From NCBI GenBank assembly GCA_029287755.1, contig JARFQM010000234.1:1-23568 (forward strand): DNA of 23,568 bases. Reading direction: 5' to 3'. The position numbers and the translations under genes are program-made. Origin of the DNA: Desulfofustis sp. (GTDB taxonomy: Bacteria > Desulfobacterota > Desulfobulbia > Desulfobulbales > Desulfocapsaceae). This document shows positions 7,922 through 14,091 of the stretch, piece by piece (positions within the stretch are counted from its first letter, which is position 1; each line of letters begins with the position of its first letter). The notes beneath the pieces were generated by a model that was not told the DNA's origin, searched no databases, and saw nothing but the letters and a program-made list of their open reading frames with translations.

Positions 7922-8454
7922 CTCGCTCTCCTCTCTTCTTGGCCGACAACCCGTGCCGGGGGCGGAGGGGCTGGCCCCTTCCTGCGGTGGCAGTCCAGGC
8001 AGCCGGTGGGACCGGCAGTCAGAGAGAGGTGACAGCCCAGACAATTCATATGGTAGGCGCCGAGCAGGCCGATGATATCGATATGGTAGCCAGTCTGGTT
8101 CTTTTTCTCAGACAAGGTCTGCTGGGAAAACCGGTCGCTGAGGTGGCAGCTCTTGCAGTCCAGGACACTTGCGCTGGTTCCGCGACGGTGACAGCTGTTG
8201 CAGGCGGTATCGGCAGAAGGCAGGCCGGCGACATGGTGGTGACATTCAGCGCAGGAGGCATACGAAGCGTGCAGTTCATGATCGAACATCACCCCCTCGT
8301 AGATGTTGCTCAGGCCATCGAGCAGTGCGGCATCCGGTCCTTCTATCGTGGTGGCCGCCTGGTGCGGCACGCCAGCCGCGGACGTGCACAACGCCGCCGC
8401 AGCACAGAGGCTCAGTATGATCCACATCCTTTGCATGCTAATCTTCTGTTTCAT
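7918..8454 (-). CDS. Periplasmic pentahaem class III-like cytochrome c
   Basis: A 178-residue multihaem cytochrome with five CxxCH haem-attachment motifs at residues 68-72, 85-89, 100-104, 138-142 and 152-156. A hydrophobic segment at ~11-28 acts as signal peptide or anchor. The stretch FDHELHASYASCAECHHH matches the distal-His/first-haem hallmark of cytochrome c3/c7 proteins; other His (124, 135) could be distal ligands. Classical c3 has four haems, DsrJ three and HmcA sixteen, so five is not one of these standard types. It overlaps ftsH by 17 bp upstream and the ferredoxin by 4 bp (ATGA) downstream. It probably relays electrons between the membrane complex and soluble periplasmic partners (inferred). 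The tail after residue 156 is Pro/Arg-rich. Confidence 0.9.
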   Translation of the reverse strand: MKQKISMQRMWIILSLCAAAALCTSAAGVPHQAATTIEGPDAALLDGLSNIYEGVMFDHELHASYASCAECHHHVAGLPSADTACNSCHRRGTSASVLDCKSCHLSDRFSQQTLSEKKNQTGYHIDIIGLLGAYHMNCLGCHLSLTAGPTGCLDCHRRKGPAPPPPARVVGQEERRAR

Positions 8455-10249
8455 CCTGTTTTTCCTTCATTTTCATATGGTTTTGATAACAGCGATAGAC
8501 GATATCGACCTCCTCTCCGTCGAGGGTTTCATGGGCGAGCAGCGATTCCGCCACCATATGCAGAAATTCGTTGTGCGCTTTGAGAAGCTCTCTGGCCGCC
8601 TCGTTACTGTGCTGCACCAGCCTCATGATTTCCAGATCGATCTCCCGCAGGGTCTGCTGGCTTTGCCGCCAGAAATCCCCGGCTATCCTGTCCCCATCCT
8701 CTGGTCCCGCCCCGACGCAGGAAACGGGCCCGAGTTGCGCGCTCATGCCGAATTCACAGACCAGCCGATGGGCAATTCGGGTCGCCACCAGGAGGTCGTT
8801 GCTGGCGCCGGTGGTTACCCGGCCAAAGACCAGTTCCTCGGCCAGTCTGCCGCCGAGCAGAATTTTAATCCGGTTGAGCAGGAAGGATTGGGTATAGGCA
8901 TGGTGATCATCGATCGGCATCTGCTGGGTGAGACCAAGTGATCGACCCCGGGGGATAATGGTGGTCTTGTGCAGCGGGTCGGCCTCGGGCAGCAGCTTGG
9001 CAAGCACGGCATGGCCGGCCTCATGGTAGGCGGTCAATCTTCTGGCGTCCTGATGGACCACCATGGTCTTGCGTTCGAGTCCCATCACTATCTTATCCTG
9101 GGCCTCCTCGAAATCGTCCTGCTCGATTCGCTCTTTTCCTTTTCTGGCGGCATGCAGCGCCGCCTCGTTCACCAGGTTGGCAATTTCCGCTCCACTGAAT
9201 CCCGGGGTGCTCCGGGCGATGGCGGTCAAGTCTACCGCGCCGCTCAGGGCGGTAGCCGCGGCGTGCACCTGGAGAATCTTCAGTCTGCCCCTTATATCCG
9301 GCAGAGTCAGGGTAATACGCCGGTCGAATCTGCCGGGTCTGAGCAGGGCGGAGTCGAGTATATCGGAACGATTCGTGGCGGCGACCACGATGATCGTTTC
9401 GTTGGTTGCAAAGCCGTCCATTTCCACGAGCAGGGCATTGAGTGTCTGTTCTCTCTCGTCGTTGGAGCCGTTGCGGTAATCGGCGCTGCGTTTGCCGCCT
9501 ATGGCATCGATTTCATCGATGAAAATGATGCACGGCGCCTGTTTCTTTGCTTCTTCGAACAGCTTCCTGACCCTCGATGCACCGAGCCCGGCAAACATTT
9601 CCACGAAATCGGAACCGCCCATGGAGAAAAACGGCACCGACGCTTCTCCCGCGATGGCTTTGGCCAGCAGGGTCTTGCCTGTGCCCGGGGGGCCTTCCAG
9701 CAGCACCCCTTTGGGTATCTGCCCGCCAAGCCTGCTGAACCTGTCGGGATGTCTGAGGAAATCGATGATCTCTTTCAATTCGTCCCGGGCTTCAGTTATC
9801 CCGGCCACATCGTCAAAGGTGACCCCTGTTTTTATTTTCGAGGCGGTGGTGAAGGTGCCGGTGCGGAGAAAGCGTTTCGAGGAGGATGGCGAGCTTCTGC
9901 TGAATATGACCCAGCCGCCGAGCAGCAGGAGAATAATCAGCATCTCCCTGAACAAGGGCGTCAGCATCGGTGCCGGATGGGTCCTGATCGTGACTTCCGA
10001 GGAGTGCAGGAGAGGCATCAGAGCACTCAGGTCGGGGACGTAGGTGGTGTATTGCGTGCCGGTCCGGTCAGTCGCAGTGATGACATTCCCCTTAATCGAT
10101 GTTTCCTCCAAGCGGCCGCCTTTGAGATCGTCCATAAAAGTGCTGTAGGTCTCTTCCGGCAGGCGGTTGCTGGCTTGGAAAAAAGCGAAGCCGATGAGGC
10201 TGAAAATAACGATGATGATGACGATCAGGAGAGGCCGATTGGTGATCAT
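8438..10249 (-). CDS. ftsH: FtsH-type membrane AAA+ zinc metalloprotease
   Basis: A 603-residue protein with FtsH architecture: helix ~7-25, short periplasmic domain, helix ~101-117, AAA+ domain with Walker A GPPGTGKT (186-193), Walker B IIFIDEID (241-248), second region of homology ending LLRPGRFDR, and peptidase motif HEAGH (409-413) with distal ligand Asp485 in GASND. All catalytic residues are present. The pore loop reads MFAGLGA (218-224) instead of the usual MFVGVGA, keeping Phe219 but changing Val to Ala. It degrades misfolded membrane proteins. The ATG overlaps the stop of the transposase-like gene (ATGA) and its 3' end overlaps the cytochrome gene by 17 bp. A placement inside a redox operon suggests an accessory FtsH dedicated to that complex rather than the housekeeping copy; that is inference. 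Confidence 0.93.
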   Translation of the reverse strand: MITNRPLLIVIIIVIFSLIGFAFFQASNRLPEETYSTFMDDLKGGRLEETSIKGNVITATDRTGTQYTTYVPDLSALMPLLHSSEVTIRTHPAPMLTPLFREMLIILLLLGGWVIFSRSSPSSSKRFLRTGTFTTASKIKTGVTFDDVAGITEARDELKEIIDFLRHPDRFSRLGGQIPKGVLLEGPPGTGKTLLAKAIAGEASVPFFSMGGSDFVEMFAGLGASRVRKLFEEAKKQAPCIIFIDEIDAIGGKRSADYRNGSNDEREQTLNALLVEMDGFATNETIIVVAATNRSDILDSALLRPGRFDRRITLTLPDIRGRLKILQVHAAATALSGAVDLTAIARSTPGFSGAEIANLVNEAALHAARKGKERIEQDDFEEAQDKIVMGLERKTMVVHQDARRLTAYHEAGHAVLAKLLPEADPLHKTTIIPRGRSLGLTQQMPIDDHHAYTQSFLLNRIKILLGGRLAEELVFGRVTTGASNDLLVATRIAHRLVCEFGMSAQLGPVSCVGAGPEDGDRIAGDFWRQSQQTLREIDLEIMRLVQHSNEAARELLKAHNEFLHMVAESLLAHETLDGEEVDIVYRCYQNHMKMKEKQDETED

Positions 10250-11154
10250 GCTTCACCTCCCGGGGAGGCCGGCAGCTCTTTGAGACTCTCTAGATTCAAG
10301 GGTGGGTGAGTAAGTGCCGTGAGTACAAGGGCTTCAAAGAGAATCTCCCTGTTGGTGCAGAGCGCGCCGTTGTGGAAAAAACAGAATTCATCAACCAGGC
10401 TCTGAGTTGAGAGGCGGGGTGACCACCGGCATTTATTGCGGCGGCGCCAGAGTTGGTAGGACGCGCAGAGCCGCACGATTTCCTCATGGTGAAATGACGA
10501 ATCTTCGGTGGTGTAGATCATTTCCTCCATGCGAACGGAGGTGAACGGCGCCCGCCCCGGGGCAATTATGACGCTGCCTGGAATCACGGTCTGCCTGCAG
10601 AATCGGACGATCGCCTCCCGGCTCAATGAATCATTGAGCTGCATTTGCAGCCGGCCGGTGGCATGGCCGTGGGCGACCGATTCGATGGCGCTGAGAAGCT
10701 GTTCGTCGGTCACCGGGCGCTCGACCGGCACGCTGTCGACGAGGACTATGCCGCGACACTTTGTCCGGTTGGCCAAGGCCATGATAAAGCGCAGTTTTTT
10801 CATCCAGGCCCAGCCGGTTTGGTAGCTACTGAAACCAAGGTGGTTTTTTAATTTCATGATACTGATCGAGCAGCGCTCGCCGCTTAGCCACCAGAGTGCC
10901 CTGAGCCAGGTACCGAGGCTTTTCTTGCTGCCGTGCAGCAGGGTTCCCGCAGTTATCGAGGTAGAGCGGCCGCAGGCCCGGCAGAGAGGCTTTTCCTGAA
11001 AGCCGGATTCCGGGTGAGCGGCTCCGCAGCTTGGACAGACAAAGCCCTGCGGCCACCTGAGCCTGAACGCATAGGAAAGGCACCAGGACTCATTGTCCAG
11101 TCGGTCATCGAGTTCCACCTCGGTGGGCGGATTATTGACGATTGAGCCTATCAT
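10246..11154 (-). CDS. IS1595-type transposase-like Zn-ribbon protein, catalytic site degenerate
   Basis: A 302-residue protein related over its whole length to IS1595 (ISXO2-like) transposases. The N-terminal Zn ribbon has Cys40/Cys43 and Cys58/Cys61, followed by SITAGTLLHGSKKSLGTWL and a helix-turn-helix-like stretch HLGFSSYQTGWAWMKKLR, both family signatures. Near the C-terminus LVDEFCFFHN (253-262) corresponds to the usual LDEFxFRYN. The catalytic core is changed: LVDSVPVE keeps Asp140 but not the following Glu, and APG (198-200) stands where TDG is expected. There are no inverted ends or target duplications around it. It is first in the operon behind a sigma-54-like promoter, has AAGGA before its ATG, and its stop overlaps the ftsH start. 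This suggests domestication, perhaps as a DNA-binding regulator or adaptor; the function is unknown. Confidence 0.75.
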   Translation of the reverse strand: MIGSIVNNPPTEVELDDRLDNESWCLSYAFRLRWPQGFVCPSCGAAHPESGFQEKPLCRACGRSTSITAGTLLHGSKKSLGTWLRALWWLSGERCSISIMKLKNHLGFSSYQTGWAWMKKLRFIMALANRTKCRGIVLVDSVPVERPVTDEQLLSAIESVAHGHATGRLQMQLNDSLSREAIVRFCRQTVIPGSVIIAPGRAPFTSVRMEEMIYTTEDSSFHHEEIVRLCASYQLWRRRNKCRWSPRLSTQSLVDEFCFFHNGALCTNREILFEALVLTALTHPPLNLESLKELPASPGGEA

Positions 11155-11206
11155 CCCGCTTCCTTGGCAACCGGGTTCGTCTGCACCACTGTCTTACCAT
11201 CGGTAA

Positions 11207-11222
11207 TGCATGTAGGATGCCT
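11207..11222 (-). promoter_or_regulatory. Predicted sigma-54 (-24/-12) promoter for the transposase-like/ftsH/redox operon
   Basis: The minus strand reads AGGCATCCTACATGCA: GG at -24, GC at -12, spacer of exactly 10 nt, matching TGGCAC-N5-TTGCA at most key positions. The predicted start near 11196 leaves a ~42-nt leader to the ATG at 11154. Two dyad sites lie ~250-285 bp upstream at 11438-11488, with an AT-rich stretch (about 11285-11350) between them and the promoter that could bend. The rest of this 338-bp gene-free interval shows no convincing gene. Confidence 0.6.
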
Positions 11223-11437
11223 GATGCGCGTGTTTCTGCAGCGGCTCACGAGTAAATCGGCAGGCGCCGAACAGATTCTTGTATTCTGCCAGAAACATAT
11301 ATTTTTCCAATAACTTATGAGGTTTTTCAAAAAGCAATATTGAGTCTTTTAAGGAAGGCGGCTGCGGGGGCCGGGGATAGGGCGGAAGCAAGAGGGAGAT
11401 GAGGTCGGCCGCGGATGGAACAGTTGTGAGCGGAGAA

Positions 11438-11455
11438 AGCTACACAAGTGTGGCG
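11438..11455. promoter_or_regulatory. Putative activator-binding dyad, tandem copy 1
   Basis: The core CACAAGTG is flanked at the expected distances by GC on both sides, giving GCnnCACaaGTGnnGC. Together with the copy at 11471-11488 it forms a tandem pair whose centres are 33 bp apart, about three helical turns, so both face the same side of the DNA. This is the usual arrangement of upstream activating sequences for NtrC-family proteins, and the gene for one ends at 11493. Confidence 0.55.
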
Positions 11456-11470
11456 CGGCGGCGGAAATAG

Positions 11471-11488
11471 TGCACCACTTGTGCGGCA
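11471..11488. promoter_or_regulatory. Putative activator-binding dyad, tandem copy 2
   Basis: Reads TGCACCACTTGTGCGGCA, matching TGCnnCACwwGTGnnGCA at all fixed positions. It starts 5 bp beyond the stop of the sigma-54 activator gene and is ~285 bp upstream of the predicted transcription start of the transposase-like/ftsH operon. Confidence 0.6.
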
Positions 11489-11492
11489 GGCC

Positions 11493-13313
11493 CTATTCCA
11501 GCGCAATGACTGACAGATCGAGCTCGAGATCCCTGATTTTTCTGTACAGGGTTGATCGATCAATGCCCAGCAGCCGGGCGGCTTTGGCTTTGTTGCCGCC
11601 GCATTTGGCCAGGATGTCGAGAATTCTGGCTCCTTCCGCACCAAGCTGTTCAGCTGCGTCGGCAGGGCGGGGGACGAGATTATCGTTTGCACCACCGGTC
11701 TTGGAAGGCGGCGCCGGCCTGATTTCATCCAGCGGAAAGTCAGGATGGGTAAGATCATGGGGCAGTTCGCCGGTGGTGATGGTCGCACCCTGACAGAGCA
11801 CCACGGCCCGTTCTACGATATGCTCCAGCTCCCGGACGTTTCCGGGCCAGTGATAGCTGTTCAGCATGGACAGGGCGTTATCCGAGATGCCGTGAATTTT
11901 CTTTTCCAGGGTGCGGCTGTATTTTTTGATGAAATGATCAACCAGCAGCGGCACGTCATCCATGCGTTTTCTCAGCGGCGGCAGGGTCAGGTCGATCACT
12001 TTAAGCCTGAAGTAGAGATCCTCCCTGAAACTCCCTTCCTGCACTTTTTCCTTGAGATCGACATTGGTGGCAGTAATGATCCTGGTGTCGACGACCATGG
12101 GCTTGTCGCTGCCCACCGGATAAAACGTACGTTCCTGGAGAAAGCGAAGCAGCCGCAGTTGGGTCATGGCCGATATTTCGCCAATCTCATCCAGGAACAG
12201 GGTGCCACCGTCGGCCTGCAGCAAAAGGCCCTTGCGGTCCTTGTCAGCGCCGGTAAACGAACCTTTTTTGTGACCGAAAAGCTCGCTTTCCATGAGATTC
12301 TCGGGAATGGCGGTACAGTCCACCTTGATCAGCGGCCGGCTGCCTCTCGCTGATTCCCGGTGCAGTGCCTCGGCCGCCAATTCCTTACCGGTACCTGATT
12401 CGCCGGTGACCAGAACCGTGGTGTCGACCCGGCCGACATTCTCAATCAGGGTGTAGAGGGCCTGCATCGACAGGCTGCCGCCGATGAACCGATGGAATCT
12501 GTTTCTGCTGCCGGTGGCGGTCCCCGGGGGCTGTGACATGTCGCGAATGACGATCACGGCACCGCCCTGGGTGGTATCGTCAATGACCAGAGGAGAAGCG
12601 CACAGGCTGAGAATTCTCAATTGGTTGTCCGACGTCGTGCATTCGAAGCGATGCTCTTTCACTTCCGCTCCGGTGCGCAGCACCCGGAGCAGGTCGTCGC
12701 GCAAGGCGGCAAAGCCGGAGTCGGCGAACTCGGATCCGAGCCGCGAGCCGACGCCCACCCCAGGCAACAGCTCTTCGAACAACGCCTGGGCAGCCTCGTT
12801 GGCCTTGACGATGGTCTGCTGCTCGTCGATGATGACGATGCCGTCTCCGGCACTTTTGAATACCGCGTCCAGAAATATTCGGTAACGCTCCCTTTCCTCC
12901 TCAGCCTTTCGGCGGCCGATCTCGAGATATCTTTGCTGCAGGGCCAGCCGGACGGAACGCAGCAGGGCCTCTTTTTCGACCGGTTTGACGATATAGTCGA
13001 AGGCGCCGAATCTCAAAGACTCGGCTGCAGTGCTGACATCGGGAAAACCGGTGATGATGATGAACGGGCAGTCGATGTTGTTCTGCCGGGTGAATTTGAG
13101 TAGATCGATACCGGAATATTTTTCCAGAACGATATCACTGATGATCAGGTCGATCTTTTCGGTCCTGATCATGGCCAGCGCCTCTTCGTATCCCGAAGCG
13201 GTAAGAACAGGTGCGTACCCGTCTCTGCTCAGAAAGAAATGAAAGGTCTCCCTGAGACTCGATTCATCGTCGACCACCAGGATCGACCCTTCATTGGCTT
13301 TATGTGTCATCAT
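11493..13313 (-). CDS. NtrC-family sigma-54-dependent response regulator (REC-PAS-AAA+-Fis HTH)
   Basis: A 606-residue activator. The receiver domain (1-125) has the acidic pair Asp15/Asp16, phospho-acceptor Asp60 (LIISDIV), Thr88 and Lys110. A PAS domain (~143-258) precedes the AAA+ domain (~275-515): Walker A GESGTGKE (304-311), Walker B TLFLDEIGE (371-379), and the sigma-54 contact loop GSFTGA (351-356), a variant of GAFTGA. The C-terminal Fis-type helix-turn-helix (~566-597, GGNKAKAARLLGIDRSTLYRKI) binds DNA, presumably the dyads described here. GGAG lies 8 nt before the first of two adjacent ATG codons. It is 40 bp downstream of the membrane PAS gene and in one operon with the histidine kinase, its likely phosphodonor. 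An added PAS domain between REC and AAA+ is less common and suggests a second input. Confidence 0.93.
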   Translation of the reverse strand: MMTHKANEGSILVVDDESSLRETFHFFLSRDGYAPVLTASGYEEALAMIRTEKIDLIISDIVLEKYSGIDLLKFTRQNNIDCPFIIITGFPDVSTAAESLRFGAFDYIVKPVEKEALLRSVRLALQQRYLEIGRRKAEEERERYRIFLDAVFKSAGDGIVIIDEQQTIVKANEAAQALFEELLPGVGVGSRLGSEFADSGFAALRDDLLRVLRTGAEVKEHRFECTTSDNQLRILSLCASPLVIDDTTQGGAVIVIRDMSQPPGTATGSRNRFHRFIGGSLSMQALYTLIENVGRVDTTVLVTGESGTGKELAAEALHRESARGSRPLIKVDCTAIPENLMESELFGHKKGSFTGADKDRKGLLLQADGGTLFLDEIGEISAMTQLRLLRFLQERTFYPVGSDKPMVVDTRIITATNVDLKEKVQEGSFREDLYFRLKVIDLTLPPLRKRMDDVPLLVDHFIKKYSRTLEKKIHGISDNALSMLNSYHWPGNVRELEHIVERAVVLCQGATITTGELPHDLTHPDFPLDEIRPAPPSKTGGANDNLVPRPADAAEQLGAEGARILDILAKCGGNKAKAARLLGIDRSTLYRKIRDLELDLSVIALE

Positions 13314-13353
13314 TATTAAGTCTCCGTCACCGATCAGGCCATGCCGGGCCGAC

Positions 13354-14091
13354 TCAGCTAAAGGTGCTTTTATCCCTGAACACCACTACTGCACCGCACA
13401 ACCTGCCGTCGTCAACGATCGGGGTGCTCACATACTCGACCGGAAAGTGGTCGCCTTCTCTGGTCCAGAAACAGTCATCGGCGCTGATATGGACCAGCCC
13501 GTCCCTGCAGGCCTGGTTGATCAGGCACTGCTCAGGGTCGTGCGCGGAACCGTCGGGATGGCTGTGGTGCACGAGTTCGTGGTGCGGTTTACCGATCATT
13601 TCCTCCCGCTCCCACCCGGTCATGAGAGAGGCAGCGGTATTCACAAAGGTGACGTTGCCATGGATGTCGAGGCCGAAGATTCCTTCACCCGCAGAGTTGA
13701 GAATCAGCTCCATCTGCTTCTGCAGTTCCCTGCTTTCCGTTTCGGCCTGCATCCGTTCGGCAACCTCTCTATTCAGAGATGCGTTTATGATACCGATCTC
13801 GACAAGTTTTTTTTCCATTACCTCATGGTGCCCATGCTCTGCGTCCCGTTTGTTCCTCTCGGTTTCGGCCAGTCTCTGTTCGAGGGAGGCGAACAGTTTC
13901 CGGTTCTGTTCGTCGTAGAGCCGGATGATGATGTAGAGCACAAGGCCAAACAGCAGGGCGAAGCCGGCCAGTTGCCAGGCCAATGAGGGCAGCTGCACCC
14001 CGCTATTAATGGTGAAGGGTGCGACAATTATGAGGGTATAGATAAATAGCACTGCCGAGATAAGCGCGTAGTTTCGGTGCGGTTCAGCCAT
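13354..14091 (-). CDS. Membrane-anchored PAS protein without an output domain
   Basis: About 245 residues: two transmembrane helices (~8-28 and ~38-58), a charged coiled-coil stretch (~60-120), and a C-terminal PAS domain (~125-240) containing GEGIFGLDIHGNVTFVNTAA and a His-rich segment KPHHELVHHSHPDGSAHD with a following Cys. The chain stops after the PAS domain; there is no kinase, GGDEF, EAL or methyl-accepting module. I prefer ATG 14091, which has AGGAG 8 nt upstream; ATG 14097 (two residues longer) sits too close to it. It overlaps the soluble kinase gene by 8-14 bp, so it may serve as the membrane sensor or recruiter for that kinase. This role is inferred. Confidence 0.85.
   Translation of the reverse strand: MAEPHRNYALISAVLFIYTLIIVAPFTINSGVQLPSLAWQLAGFALLFGLVLYIIIRLYDEQNRKLFASLEQRLAETERNKRDAEHGHHEVMEKKLVEIGIINASLNREVAERMQAETESRELQKQMELILNSAGEGIFGLDIHGNVTFVNTAASLMTGWEREEMIGKPHHELVHHSHPDGSAHDPEQCLINQACRDGLVHISADDCFWTREGDHFPVEYVSTPIVDDGRLCGAVVVFRDKSTFS

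Noticed and set aside
7922..8044. Upstream extension of the ferredoxin start to 8044
   Set aside because: The extra 41 residues overlap the cytochrome, lack signal features and would place the twin-arginine motif too far from the N-terminus; ATG 7921 has AGGAG and an ATGA overlap.
8969..10309. 446-residue open frame on the plus strand opposite ftsH
   Set aside because: It is the antisense shadow of a clear FtsH with all motifs; the composition (Gly/Gln/His-rich, no domain) is typical of antisense frames in GC-rich DNA.
10246..11154. Active IS1595 insertion sequence
   Set aside because: Catalytic positions are substituted, no terminal inverted repeats or target duplication were seen, and the gene is embedded in an operon with a 4-bp overlap.
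11194..11391. 65-residue open frame on the minus strand in the gap before the transposase-like gene
   Set aside because: It runs through the sigma-54-like promoter, has low-complexity Pro-rich sequence, no ribosome binding site and no recognisable domain.
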